DNA of 64,000 bases from Argentina anserina (GCF_933775445.1 NC_065878.1:19666395-19730394); one strand, 5' to 3'; positions 35,562-48,825 are shown, numbered from the stretch's first letter. The notes: generated by a model not told the origin, from the letters alone. Numbers and translations are program-made.

Positions 35562-38500
35562 GGTACTACTTTGTTGCATATAACTGTGTTTGGCTACTTT
35601 TTGTTATTCTGATATGCTGATACTGTTCTGCTCCTTGGATCTTTAGCTGTAGTGTAATATTTGGTAGTTTATGGTACAATGGATACATTATATGTGCTGG
35701 TTCAGTTTAATACTGAATTCTCATGTGTCTTGAATAAAATCGTTAACTGGTATTTTATCACCTCAGCATATATATTGATATAGAGGTTGCAAAAGCCATG
35801 GAAAGCCAGAGTCAAAGCTGCTATATGTTATCGAGTCTTGGAGCTTTTTTGGTTATGAAAATAGTTATGTTGGTAAAAACTGAGAAAAGACAACAGTTTA
35901 GAGTACAACGGTGTATTGTACAAGAGTATAAGATTATTTGAACTGCTACTGTTGTAGCTACAACAAGACAGGTATCAGCCCATCTATGTTGGCCCCCAGG
36001 CTCTCGGTGTTGATAAATCTTAGTTATTGAACTATTGTTTTGTCAAGTAGAATTGAGCATTTTCTGAATTAGATTTCAGAGTGTAAGTGAGTTTATTAAT
36101 TTCAGAGTACAAGTGACTATTTATTAAACCATTAGCTGAAAACAGTTATTGTCTCTAGTCAAATTCCTTTTTGTCCGACTCCTAGTTCTCTACAGACCAA
36201 GACCTTTTCGTTTGTTTTTGTGGCCTTGCACATGTGGCTTGATCCAATATCTTATCACAATCAAGTCATTCCAAGGCTTGCTGGCTAAACCAAATAAATT
36301 TCAATCTTTATGTTACGTTTCTAGCTGCATTTTATCCTGGTTCAACTGTGCATCTATATTCAAATGTCATTTCACACCTATCAGCTTTCCTTTTTCCAAC
36401 TTCAAACAATTTTAAGGATTTATCCTGGTTTAGTTGATTGGTTTCCAGTTTATTCTTCTACCTTGATTCTAATCCTATGCTAATTTTCCTTCTTACAGTT
36501 CAGTACTTCCTAGACGATAGAGATGGAGCACTTCAGTATTTTGATTACGTGGTTGTTATGAGTTAAGATAGATGTATTGCTTCTTAGAAGGGTCACTCAG
36601 TTTTGTTTGTTGAGGAGAATATTGTATTAGACTCCTGACTAAGACTAATTTTGTGTTGGGTTTGGATATTCATTGCAAACCTTCACGGTTGGCACTCTCC
36701 TTTTTGAAATATTGGTTTCATATCAATATCCTACATGAAGAAGGCTCAGACCTATGCTGTCCACATATTATACTTACTGCCTCTATCTTAAGTTTCTGGT
36801 ATTGTCTGGTGAACAAGGCCCTGTTGGGTCAATTTACACAGCCATTGTTGTTGCCAATTGTTTCTTACTAAGATACTGCCCTCTTGATGCTTTGTTCTTC
36901 TTTTGAAAAACCTTAGCTAGACAGGGCTCAACAGGAAGGCGTGCAGTCGCTGCAACAGTTTAAAAGATTGTAGCTTTGCTTTCATATGCAACACTAGCTC
37001 ATGTGATGTAAATGTTGCCTTATCTGTAAGTTACATTATCTACCATTTCATAAACCACATTACCGTTAGTCACGCTATTCTTTGGTCTTTGATCTCTCCA
37101 TCTTTTTTGAATCTTGAACCAAGTTGCAATGTGCTTTGGGAAGTGCCGAGAGTAGCGTTCTCTTTTCCTTATTAAAGGGATTTACGAGTATACCTGCCGA
37201 CTGCCATTTCTCATTCTTCAATCTTCATCTTTACTCAAAATTGCTTTCATTTTCATACTTGTCCCATACCTATTGAAGCAAAAGCCTGATACGTCGATCA
37301 ACATGCCAATCGCGAATTCTGTATGGCCAAGAAAGCAAAAGCGTGATACTATATAGTCCTACCAAACGCTTGCAATTGAGAATGTGTAGTAGGCCAATCA
37401 GTTCTTGGATACTACATAATTAGCATCCCCATTCTTTTGACTCTACACTTCATAGTTTGATAATGGGAAGCAAATCGTGCGCAACTTGAGGTTGAAACCC
37501 CAAATTCCACGTACTATGTGCATAACTTCTTTTTAACTTGACCTCTAGTCTTGAGGGGATAATGCGAGACCTAAATATGAGAAACACCGGCATTTTTGCT
37601 TCGTGTTTGGATCAGACTATAATCTTGCTTCATGTTTTGGAATTTGTCTATATGTTTAATTTGAGTGAACTGAACTACTAACCCTTCAAGTTTCATTAGT
37701 TTAGAAACATGAATTGAGAGAGATCTGATTATAGGGGATGACGTACAACGCATGCATTGCAGGAGATGTTTTGTAGGATGGTGGAAAATACAGTACTTGT
37801 TCGTGCATGTCACAATTTCCTAGCATTTTTTTTTTTTTCACATGGTATATCTCAAATCTGGTATGAATCCATTGGAAACCATGAACTTGTCTTCACTGCC
37901 TAACCCTCTTCCTCATCTTATAAAAACGACTCAACACACGCACCTAGTGCATTGACCATCCATAATACGCACACATCCAATTCGGAATAGTTATATCAAC
38001 ACATCCAATGCGATATCAGAATATGAGTTTTAAGACTAAATAAGCTACGCTGTGCCTGCTAGATATTTTGAGCTTGATGCGGAGAGTGATGATGGCATAT
38101 ATGTGAAGTTTTACCTTGATCCTTGAAAGCTCCTATGAGCCTCTGACTGTGACATATATCAATCTCCCTAAAAAAAAAAACCAAACAAATTAGAGTACTT
38201 GGACGGTTGGACCAATTGCTACAGAGAAGGATCGGTTCGGATGGGACTGGATATTCTCTCCCCTAATCCCTACACACACCAAGCGTTGAATTAGAAACAG
38301 AATATACTCATTAAAGTATTAAACTAGTCCCTCCTCTCTAATTTGAAGGTCTAAAAATCACCAATGCCACGTCCACACCACATAGCTTCAACCTCAACTT
38401 CAGCTCCAACTGCTCAGTTCAATACACAGTGGTGGTTGTCTCAGGTAGACATTGTCCGGATCATTTCGATTGCGGGACCTTTTCTGTTAAGACCCTGATA

Positions 38501-40400
38501 AGGTGGTTTTAGCCCTCCGGTTACCTTCACTCATCTGAAGCTTGTTTCTTTTCAGCTGTTTGGTTCCAAACACACACATACAGAAGACTCAATTTTCCTT
38601 CGTTTATGGCACATATTGCAATATTGTCTGCTTCAGCAAGTCTTGTACACTTCAATAGTATATTTCTATCTTTCAAAATCAAATAGTAAGCTAATAGAAA
38701 GTTGCAAAATACTGTGTCGCTTCATGAACAATGGATCCAGATTTTTATCAGGAACATGTTTCATTTGGTTTCTGAGAGAACCCTGATGGTGATTTTAGAT
38801 CAATTGCTTTTATCTTCCATGTTTTGCTTACACTCCAAGCAAAGGAACACCAACTCTACTACTTTGACATTTCTGGGATTTTCAGGTCAGCGTACTGGTG
38901 GTGGTACTAAGCAATTGAGCAAGTCAGTAATTCTTTGTTCTTCAAGGAGATATACAAGTACTTCTACTTGTTCCTCATCATCAACCACAACAAGGTTTAG
39001 AAGCAAGGGACTTGGAAAGTTTGATTTCGGAGCAAGATCAATAGCTAGTCATGGAGGTTTGGGGAAGGTAGACGAGGGTCAACTGGATCCATGGCCAGAT
39101 AACAAGGTTGGACTTTCTTCTCAGTCTGCATAAAAAACTCTTTCTACTTTGAAGTTCTTACAAGCAATACTAGTCGGACCACTAATATGAATGCTATGGT
39201 ACAAGAGATGCGATGTGGTTAGCAATGTTATCTAAGTAGATGCTACGTTGTATAATATTAATTGATCGTCTACATATCGAAACAATATTTATTTATCTAA
39301 ACGGATATAATCCATAATATAGTACAACTATATAATTAGTATCTTACATCAGTCTTTATTGTTACTTTCACAAAGAGAAAAATCATAAAATCGTTTAGAA
39401 CGTTAGAAAATTTTAAAGTATCGATTCTCGACATTCAATTTTTTTTTCTTACCATGAATTAAAGAAGAAACAACAATCCAACAGACAACCACCATTAGAT
39501 ATACTAAGCTGATCAAATACTTTGGATGATATGGAACTATGGAAGGGCCCAACCAATAATGCTCCCAAGTCCTTGCATGAAGAAGCATGATACAATTTTC
39601 TAGTGCAACTAGAAAAATTTCAAAACATTGCTGGCAGATTCGCATTATCTTATTTTAGCTTTCATTTTTGGACCAGCCATTTTGCAGTGTAATGAAGCCT
39701 AACATGTTGTTCAATTTTCTAATTACCGCGCTGAGCATGCTTTTCCTCATTGACAAATGGAGCAGTGGAGCACCTCCAAGTAGATATGCTATGGATGCTT
39801 AATTCCCCATACCCCCATACACGTTCTTGTACATTAGTGGTGGTTTAGTTCATCCACATCTCTTCACATAATGAAATGAAAATATTGAGATTTGAATATC
39901 TAAAGGGTGTTCGTTAGACAAGAAGAAATTAAAAATACATAAATGGAGGTTGGGATTTCAATTTTGTAAGTTAGGGCCTTGGATTTGGTGGGTCTTGTAA
40001 TGAGAGTGTGCTAATATTGAACTCGTAGTACTATAAATAACCGGGCGGAATTTTAATACCAAGCAAAATTATTTTATGCATTTCTTTAATTAATTTTGGT
40101 TAAATAGGTAATCATGCACTAAAATTTTATGTCGTGGCCGTTGTCATGAATACCAAAATGAATTGCTTTCCAACTTAACAAAGGTTATCAAGTAATGCGA
40201 TGTATCTGGAACAACAAAACCAAGTCAAAATCTTTAGGAGGCTAAATGAATCCAACTTTGGAATTTGCATTGAAACCTATACCATATAATTTAGAACCTG
40301 TAATTAAATTTAGTCAAAGACTCCCACTTTCCTTACATCTCACAACAAAAAACAACAAGAGAGAAAAATTAAACTATAAATTTAAGGAAAATAAATCAAT
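35562..40400. other. Long intergenic region, no firm gene
   Basis: The first part is the eL33 3' UTR and AT-rich flank. A 143-codon plus-strand frame at 38702-39133 (non-ATG start; Ser/Thr-rich middle; C terminus containing GLGKFDFGARSIASHGG) is the only notable frame. It follows a possible acceptor (TTTTCAG near 38886) and could be the last exon of an unknown small protein, but I find no partner exon or family. Nothing else is supported. Confidence 0.45.
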
Positions 40401-40431
40401 TCAATTACGCGTTCTCTCTCTCTAAAGCTTT

Positions 40432-40435
<4 letters not shown>

Positions 40436-40470
<35 letters not shown>
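40436..40470 (+). repeat. (CT)n microsatellite in the 5' leader of the translocator gene
   Basis: About 35 bases of alternating C and T roughly 370 bases upstream of the start codon, in the pyrimidine-rich stretch typical of a plant 5' UTR. Confidence 0.85.
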
Positions 40471-40476
<6 letters not shown>

Positions 40477-40838
40477 TCTTCCTCTCCATTCTGCAGAAGA
40501 GGCACATTCCCGTCGGTCATCCTCAGACTTCTACGCAGCCTCCCTCAATTCCGACCCCGACCCATTTCGCCGACGCCGTCGCTTCCCTTAAAGACTCATC
40601 CTTTCCTCGCTTCCCCTCTCCCAATTCCCCCAAAGCTCTCGCCTTTTCAATGAGCCTCGATCCTCAGATCCATGGAGGGCCGGCCCACAATTCCACCTAG
40701 CAGATTTCCTCGTTCCCCGTCTCGGTTTCCCCAATGCTCTAAAGTCCCAGATCCCAGAACCCATCTCTGAATTTTTCTTTTTATTGTTTTTGGGTGAAGC
40801 ATTCTCAGCCGTCCGATTCGGACCCACCACCGCCGGCG

Positions 40839-42964
40839 ATGAAGGGGAAGAGCCGCTTGTTCACGATCGGGCTTGTGACGGCCTGGTACTCATCCAACAT
40901 TGGCGTTCTGCTGCTGAACAAGTACTTGCTTAGCAACTATGGCTTCAAGTACCCGATCTTCCTCACCATGTGTCACATGACGGCGTGTTCTCTCCTCAGC
41001 TACATCGCGATTGCGTGGATGAAGATGGTGCCGATGCAGACCATTCGATCCCGGGTTCAGTTTCTCAAGATCACCGCGTTGAGTTTGGTCTTCTGTGTTT
41101 CTGTTGTGTTTGGGAACATTTCGCTTAGGTACTTGCCGGTCTCGTTTAACCAGGCCATTGGGGCCACCACGCCGTTCTTTACTGCGGTTTTCGCTTACTT
41201 TATGACCCTCAAGAGGGAGGCCTGGCTGACTTACCTGACGCTCGTGCCGGTGGTTACTGGTGTCGTCATTGCCAGTGGGGTATGTGCTCTTTTTCTTTGT
41301 TGAGTTTTTGTTAGTGTTTTGCGTTTTGTTAATGGTTGTTGCTTGGATGGGAAGTAATGTGGATTGTGGAGGTGGGTTGGGTTGGGTTTGATGTGAGCTG
41401 ATTAGGATGGGAATTGAGGTTATTGGGATAAGTCTGAAGTGGGAGAGATTGATATATGATGTTTGAGAGAGAAAAAGTTGACAGATTTAGCTTGTTGGTG
41501 TGATCTAGTGAGCTTTAGTATAGCTGAGATTAGTATGAAAGATAGGTGTTATTGGGGGGAGCATCAGTTTTGGACTGTGGGAGGTGAATATGTTTGATAA
41601 AGCATTGGTTGAATGTGGGGAAAGTGGGTGGTTTGTTTACTAGGGATGATTGGTCAATGTGTTACGATGAAATGCCTGATTTGTGTATTGTTTGCATGGC
41701 CACAGGGTGAACCAAGTTTCCATCTATTTGGGTTTTTGATCTGTATCGCGGCAACTGCTGCCAGGGCGCTTAAGTCAGTGTTACAAGGGATTTTGCTTTC
41801 TTCTGAAGGGTAAGGATGAAGGAGTCTATATGTTTTTGTTTTCTTTTAATTTGAGTTGATGGCATAAGTCATTTGTTCTGTATTAAATATTGTTCATAAA
41901 ACAAAATGTTTACTGAGTTGCTGTATTTTTATTCCAGAGAGAAGCTGAACTCGATGAACCTCCTATTATATATGGCTCCGATAGCTGTTGTTTTCCTACT
42001 ACCTGCAACACTTATCATGGAAGATAATGTCGTTGGGATAACACTAGCTCTTGCAAGAGATGATGTGAAGATTATATGGTATCTGTTATTCAATTCGGCA
42101 TTGGCATATTTCGTAAATCTGACCAACTTTTTGGTCACAAAACACACCAGTGCTCTGACTCTTCAGGTATGTCTCCTTTCTTGTTGTAGGCAATGTATTT
42201 ATGTTCACAGCTGAACATCATGGTTGCTTTTAGATAGAATATTCCCCGAGTAATCCTTTTCTTTCATTCTTTTGTTATTGCGTGTGATAAAACTAGTATT
42301 AGTTGGTGTGTTCTTTTACAAATAGTATATGAATAATTCAAATATTAGTCAGTTTGTGGGCTGAAGAGATGGAACAATATATGCAGGCTTAAACCTTTGG
42401 AAAATAGGGAGCTGTGTATATAGGGGCAGTTAGCCTTATACTCAGCTGGTCTTATATTTCTTGACTAATATGCTCTAGGAAGGCATTGTTAGGACACACT
42501 GGTGACCAATAGTACGATAATTGAAGCTGTTCAAAGCTGGTGATAGTCTGACATAAGCAGCTAAATAACTTCTTATCAACTCTGTATCCCTGCTCTCACA
42601 TGGTCATATTGACTGATGAAAGACCTAATTTGCTCTAGGATTTCAGACTTGTCTGTTCTCAAGTGTTTATCCTAAAAGATGTACTTCAGGGATATGACTC
42701 ATAGATTATAATACGCTTTAACTTTCTGCTTATGATGTCAATGTCTAAATCTTTTCAGCATTTTTATAGATTTTTTCATGAAAATTTTATAACAATTGAA
42801 ACTTGTTGGATATCCAGGTACTAGGAAATGCAAAGGGAGCTGTAGCTGTGGTTGTTTCGATATTAATTTTTAAAAATCCTGTTTCTGTGACTGGAATGAT
42901 GGGTTATTCCCTCACAGTTTTTGGAGTAATTCTATACAGTGAAGCGAAGAAACGAAGTAAATGA
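40839..42964 (+). CDS. Golgi nucleotide-sugar/triose-phosphate translocator family protein
   Basis: Four exons (40839-41279, 41706-41809, 41938-42166, 42818-42964) give 306 residues. The protein has about ten hydrophobic helices and the TPT/NST signatures [89 protein letters not shown] and [14 protein letters not shown]. It ends in a dilysine-like KKRSK tail. The sequence belongs to the plant NST-KT group that contains the UDP-uronic-acid transporters (UUAT) of the Golgi. That would make it a UDP-sugar antiporter feeding cell-wall polysaccharide synthesis, but the exact substrate cannot be read from sequence. The frame is open upstream to a GTG at 40794; the ATG at 40839 starts the conserved [16 protein letters not shown] and is preferred. 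Confidence 0.92.
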
Positions 42965-43723
42965 TATTTTCATCCTGGGAAAGCATCATGTGAAATTTCC
43001 TACATTATGAGGAACAGACTATGAGACAGCTGTGGCCTTCCCTGAATCTAGAGGCAAGTTATGGCCACATACTAGCAGTTGTTGCCGGGATTTTGCCTCT
43101 AAAACATCTATTTTTTGCCTGGAAGCCTGAAGTGCATGGTTTCCATTTGTATCAGCAACACCGCAGGAATAGTCAAAAGTAGGAAATTCAATAAGTGACT
43201 CGTATGTCTCTGTTAGTCCCAGCTTGGGGGTTATGCAGGAATATATTTTTATCTTCTTATTCTTTTAAGTAAAGGGTTGTAGAATTGGTTCTTACACAAT
43301 CAGTCTGTTATTAACATTTCACATATTGATTAATTAATGAAAAACATTCATAATTCACAAGTTTTTTGCTCCACTGTTTATTCACCATTGCTGCATGAGA
43401 GCAGTGTTCACCCAGTCACTAATTGAGCAAAAGATTGATGGTATAAGAAAAACAGCTTTCTGATTAAAGAAAGTATCTCTAATCCAATTGAAGCTGAATG
43501 CTTGTTCTCCCCTGTGTACACCAAAATGTAATAGTCCTATGACCCAGGTTTCTTCTCAACCAAGAGTAAGGTGTACTGGAAGATGTTCTATCCTATTTGG
43601 AATGAAAAGCTGAAGTGAATTACATTGTCAATGGCAATCTGGTTAGATGAAAATACTCAACCTCCATCAATTCAACCCCGGTCCTCTTACATCTTTTTCC
43701 TGCTCTGCATCTCTTCATTAACA
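42965..43723. other. 3' flank of the translocator; convergent intergenic
   Basis: Presumed 3' UTR of the translocator, then spacer. No gene is seen. The pyrimidine-rich stretch from about 43,700 is the complement of the acidic tail of the next gene. Confidence 0.5.
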
Positions 43724-45110
43724 TCATCTCTCTCCATTTTCATCTCCATCTCCATCTCCTGCATCCATTTCATCTTCAGCTCCATTTTTGGGACCCATTT
43801 CATCTTCATCTCCATTTCCATCTTCCTGTTCCATTTCATCTCCACCATTATCTTGAGGACCCATTTCATCTTCATCTCCATCTTCCTGTTCCATTTCATC
43901 TCCACCATAATCTTGAGGATCCATTTCATCCTCATCCATCATCTGAGACCACACTCGCTTTCGGTTAATGACAATTACTCTGTCAACTTCTTCTCCATCT
44001 CCATCTTCATCTTCTAAATCCATTTCATCTTCATCTCCATCTTCTGAATCCGTCTCATTTTCTTCTTCATCTTCAATATCAATTTCATCTTCACTGGTAC
44101 TGTCCACGATACCTTCATTCCTCACTTCAGCCCTCTCTCGCTTTCGATGATACATGTGGTTAGCCGCGGGAGGCTCATATCCTATGAAATCTACCCCCGG
44201 GATTCTATACACAATAACAGTAGGCACATCTCTCCCCATGTACATTGTCACTTGACTCGCCCCTGGGAAATTCTTCGTGATCGTGTTGATGTAGCTATGC
44301 AAACACATCATGCAAAGGGGCATCTCCACTACAGCCTCCATTTCTATAATGGTTGCTTCTTCAGGCTGTATATATAAATGCTTGCATTAATTTCTTGAAG
44401 GATAAGTAACACAAATTTAATCTCCTTTCCAAACAACAATGAAAAAGGAAAAAAAAAAAGAAGAAAAAAAAAAACTAAGAATCCACCTCTACACGATCAG
44501 CATTGTTGCTGTAACTGGCTCCAAACCTGTCATCATCATCATCACTCGTGTCACTATCACTGCCTCGATCGAGAACCGCATTGCCATTGCCTCTTTCCTT
44601 GGCGAAACTCGCTGCTTGGTTGTTAACTATTGATATTGAAACTGCAGTAAGAATTTGATTGACAAACCCAAGATTGATCAGCCTTGTTTCTTGACCTTTA
44701 AGGAAACTGTGAACAAGTATGTGGTGAGTAAAGAGTGTACCAGTTTTGGTTTTGTAGATGCTAAGACTGTAGAAAACTCTAGCTAATCTCCGCGGTGGCA
44801 TCCTAAACAGGGCATCGTATTCTGCTTCTGGGTCAATTCCAAGATTCTGGCTCACTTCGTTGGGAAGTTTCATCTTCAAATCAGCGATATTTAAACAACC
44901 AGAGAAAAATGAACACAAAATCAACAAATGGAGAAGCAGATTTCAGAGAACAGTGCCCAATTTCTGAGAAAATGAAGAGGAAAATTCAGATGACGCAGAG
45001 TAACGAAGATCAAGTTCATTCTTCAGTAACCAAGAAATCCAAGAAACATGGCCAAATGCATGAAGAACTAGGTACATTTTGTTGGAGAGGAGAGATCCCA
45101 CATCTAAGAA
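43724..45110 (-). pseudogene. Divergent PCNA-like locus with long acidic repeat tail
   Basis: On the minus strand, pieces align in order with the sliding clamp PCNA. One (about 45110-44946) matches the SLQAMDSSHVALVALLLRSE zone as VLHAFGHVSWISWLLKNE. The next (about 44903-44741) has IADLKMKL and LGIDPEAEYDALFRMP, like ISDFEMKL and LGIPEAEYHAIVRMP. Exon 44641-44487 gives VSISIVNNQAASFAK. Exon 44365-43724 opens PEEATIIEMEAVVEMPL, then PTVIVYRIPGVDFIGYEPP, where PCNA ends. It then adds about 140 residues rich in Asp/Glu with tandem DEDEMGPQDNGGDEMEQEDG-type units. PCNA tethers polymerases to DNA. An in-frame TGA (44943-44945) and about 13 missing residues separate the first two pieces, and I cannot place a start codon. 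It is either a decaying copy or a gene with an unrecognised intron. The 99-bp intron 44740-44642 is itself open in frame. Confidence 0.7.
43740..43930 (-). repeat. In-frame minisatellite in the acidic tail
   Basis: On the plus strand the unit GACCCATTTCATCTTCATCT and following bases recurs with a period of about 60-66 bases, at least twice in full plus partial copies. Since 60 and 66 are multiples of three, frame is kept. Each unit encodes about 20 acidic residues. Confidence 0.85.
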
Positions 45111-45179
45111 GTGACAAAGAAAATAAAGCTTATAAGTGGGTGGATAATAACCAATTGTACCGAGGCCTTTTGTGATCAA

Positions 45180-46310
45180 AACCCAACACCTGTGAGGTGG
45201 CTAAGTTGGGATAATATCGGTACAGTTGGTCCACATGCCACGCTTGTCGCTGTTTAACACATTTTAGACACAGAAAAACCCAAGAAAACGGAAAATGATG
45301 CAGAGTAATAGTTCATATTCAAAGATAATCATCCAGGAAACTGAGAATCAAGTTTGTCCATTAAAAAATTAAACAATCTCCAAGAAACAGTCATGGAAAA
45401 AAAACATTGATATGAAGAGCAGTAAATCCTAGAAGAACAAGAAGAATTCAAGAAGTTGAACAAGAATCAGAGCAAAAAGTTGATTTTTACAGTACCTCTC
45501 AGAGAAAATGTGATGCTATTAATGGAAGGTGTTGCTGTTCTCAACCCGGAAAATCAGAGCTTGAAGATGAGATTATAGGCTTGGCGTTGTGGTTTGTGAG
45601 AAATGGGAATTGTATGAGGTTGTGTTTTAGAACTGTAACGAATCTTGCTGGGGAAACTTGAATGGTTTCTTGATCCAATTGTTATAAATTTATACTAACA
45701 GAACCGGTTTGTTTCCCGCCAATTGTAACAAACTAACCACTTTGCTAAGCGCTTCTGTGTATCACTGTTTCTGAACTTCAGTATCTTAACCCTCCATATC
45801 TCATTACTTTTTTAACGCCGGTGATCGATTACGAAATTCCACTGTGCTCCCTAGTTTTCACCCTTTCAAGTCCGTTTTACTTCAATAAATCACATGCTCC
45901 GTGAGACCGTGACATGGTAGATTTCGTTATGTAGCTATTCCATTCCTTTGTGTTTACAAGGAAAGTCCTTGAGTCCATAATTTCCAAGATATCAGCAAAA
46001 AAAAAAAAACTAAATTTGTCACCTGGGTCCTATTATCTATGCTCATGTGACCTTTGTTCAGGTTGAGAGCAAGCGCAACACAGATATCTCTTTGTAGAAA
46101 GTAACATGAACTTGCACAAATGAAGAGAAAGAAAAAGGTCGTTTTACAACTGTCAGACTCGGCATCACATACATTAAACAAACACAAGAATATGCCCAAG
46201 TTCATTGAGCGAAAGTCAATAGCGAAGATGGACGAAGTTTACTCACTCAGTTAAGACAACACACAATGAAACAAAATAAAGCAGATGTAAATAAACTATG
46301 AACTTGGCAT
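45180..46310. other. Intergenic between the PCNA-like locus and the LIM gene
   Basis: The upstream exon and promoter of the PCNA-like locus may lie here (a donor-like GAGAG|GTACTG on the minus strand near 45,497), but I could not identify coding sequence. No other gene is visible. Confidence 0.4.
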
Positions 46311-48212
46311 TTAGGCTTCTGGAATGCTGGCAACTGCTGCAGCAGCTGCTGTTGCTGTTGCTGCTGCTGCGCGCTTGATTGATGCAGACTTAATAAGATG
46401 GTTGTAGCTCCCCTTCTCCTTGAAAAGCTGGGAGAAATGGTGCTTGCAGTATAAAATTCCTTCCAGGGCTGCATAATTTGATGGAGTAATAGGACACCCG
46501 CCATGAGAACACTTGAAACACGACTTGTGATAGGCCTGGCTCTCCACTGTCACCTGTAGTGTAAAAATCCCAAATTATCTGATCTCTTCAATTTTGTGTT
46601 TTATGAATTTGGTGTCAGTGGGCAACAAAATACAGACAAGATTTCAAGGAGGTGGTGGAGGATGGGGGAGTCCTACAGAGATAGAGCTATAGTTACTAAT
46701 CTTGCGAGCTGTAGTTCCTTTCTAGTATTTTCATACTATTGCTCTCCTTAAGAATACCCACCAAGATGAACATATCATTCCTAGTCTCTAACAAGGCTAA
46801 CTAATATAATAGTGGAAAAACTTATTATCCTTCATAGTTCAAAACAATTATTTATTGGTCCATGTTGATACATAGAGTTCGGATTAGCATTAAGTGCACA
46901 CTTTTTATTCCCTCTACAATTGCACATCGAACCGAGTATTCACATGATTTGACTTCAATTATGAAATCCAAATATCAAACATACCAAACATTAGACTCAA
47001 GGAAATGTTATAACCAATTATTAACATTATATCTATGAAAATTTTAAATCAAAGACTCACTCTTTGCAAATAACTTATCTAAGTAACAAGCACTCTTGTA
47101 GGAACTAATGTACATACAACTTCAGCTGTGAGCGACTTTTTCTGACAATGATACACTCAGGAGGGAAATGTCAACCAATTTCTTTATTCGTCCAGGACAA
47201 CAGTGGGAAAATAGGAATAAAGAAAGGATAATATCACCATTATAATGAGATTGTACCTTCTCTAGTGGATACGCAGTTTTACCACAAGTAGCACATTTTT
47301 CTTGTGTGCCAGAAAACATACCAGCAGCTTTGCTGGGTGACCTAGTCTGAAACAAATGCAAGCATTTGACAAGTTGCGTTAAAAGGAACCCATTAATAAG
47401 AAAATTTAATATAGTACAAAAATTTAATAATTCAAAACCAAGTTTAATGTGAGGCAGTGTTGTGATGGGGAAATTACCAGTTCTGGAGTTAGCTTCTCAG
47501 CTGACTTTGCAGCTGTTTCAAATACAATTAATAGAAGATTAAACTAGTAAACTACAAATAAATGCAGAAATAACAAGGATAGATTCCCAGGCAATATGTA
47601 AACACATACGTGACTGGAAGTTCTTGTTGAAGTTCCCAGTTTCCTTGAAGAGTTGCTCAAAGTGAGGCTTACAGTACAGAACACCTTCCATTGAAGAATA
47701 ATTGCTTAACTGTAAACATAAAAATCACAAACCTTAAATACATACAACCCTATAAACAGAATTTGGATATCTGCTCAAGCAAATCACTTCATGCAGGCCC
47801 TCTTACTAACATTTAGGTTCATACACGACAGTTTTGGTCATATAAAAGGTTTAGAAACCTCACACTATCCTTTCAATTGTGTATTAGCAATCAACTTAAC
47901 TATTCCAATTACAATATAACTTCATTTTCAGAATAATGTATTTTGGCGATTAACAGTCCTCACAAATGCATATAATGAATATGTTTGGGGTCACACTAAA
48001 GCAATCATCTTCCAGAAAAAGTAACATACTGCGGATACTAAGCTACACATTATGAGCCAGCATTGATGGTTGAGTACCTTCAAAGTTCCTTTGCAGTGAG
48101 TGCACTTGAAGCAAGACTTGTGGTAAGAAACCCCATCTGCAGATAGCTCCTCAACTGGGTAAACCGTCTTTGAACAAGCCTTGCATTTCTGTTGGGTGCC
48201 AATGAAAGACAT
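46311..48212 (-). CDS. WLIM2: Two-LIM-domain actin-binding protein (WLIM2 type)
   Basis: Five minus-strand exons (48212-48078, 47709-47610, 47512-47478, 47346-47257, 46553-46311) encode 200 residues. LIM1 begins CKACSKTVYPVEEL, with YHKSCFKCTHCKGTLKLSNY and LYCKPHFEQLF. LIM2 begins CATCGKTAYPLEKV, with YHKSCFKCSHGGCPITPSNY and LYCKHHFSQLFKEKGSYN. The spacer is about 45 residues, as in plant CRP-like LIMs. These proteins bundle and stabilise actin filaments and can enter the nucleus. The C terminus KRAAAATATAAAAAVASIPEA keeps the SIPEA motif of WLIM2 but has a run of Ala/Thr residues and lacks the longer acidic extension of some relatives. All eight zinc ligands per domain appear present. The 5' UTR probably extends to about 48,880 and contains a (GAA)n run. 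Confidence 0.93.
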
Positions 48213-48825
48213 AATTCCCTGAAGCTCTTTAGATCTGGCTCTTTTCTATTACCCAAAGAGCCTTTCCTCTCCAACTGCAATGAACAATTAAGCCCATCGA
48301 AAATGGCAGTCAGAATTTAACAATCAGAGTAAATATTAGAAGCTTCAAAGTTACATAATTTGACTACTCATCTAAAGTAATGGATGGAACAACTACTATT
48401 CAGATAAGCTAAAGCCTCAAACTTTAATCACAAAGATAGAAAACCCAAAACCAAAAAAAACCCAAAATCAAATCTTTTCTTCAGCTTTACTGATTCAAAA
48501 AGTTCCACAAAACACAAACAGCTGATCTCAACTCACTTATGTGATCCAAACAATACCAACACCAACCCAATAATGCAAAACCAGATAACTAAAGATCCAG
48601 CTGAAATGAAGTCAAAAACCATTCTCAACAGTCAAAGAAACATACCCTCTGAGAAGCCTTGAACAAAGTGAGAGAAAAATGGTGGATCTTTTGAGGCTGA
48701 CCAATAAAAAAATGGGGTATAGGAAAATAAAGGCTGGTATTGAAATGAAATGGGAGAATAAAGGTAAAGGTATTGGTTGATGTGAATGAGACGGAATGAG
48801 ATCCGAGCGCTTTTTGCAGCGAGCG

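Noticed and set aside
40794..40838. Upstream GTG extension of the translocator
   Set aside because: Non-ATG start; the family's conserved N terminus begins at the ATG at 40839.
43625..44150. Plus-strand frames rich in Ile/Phe/Ser (ISISIF-type products)
   Set aside because: They are the complement of the acidic GAT/GAA-rich tail of the minus-strand PCNA-like locus, so low-complexity shadows.
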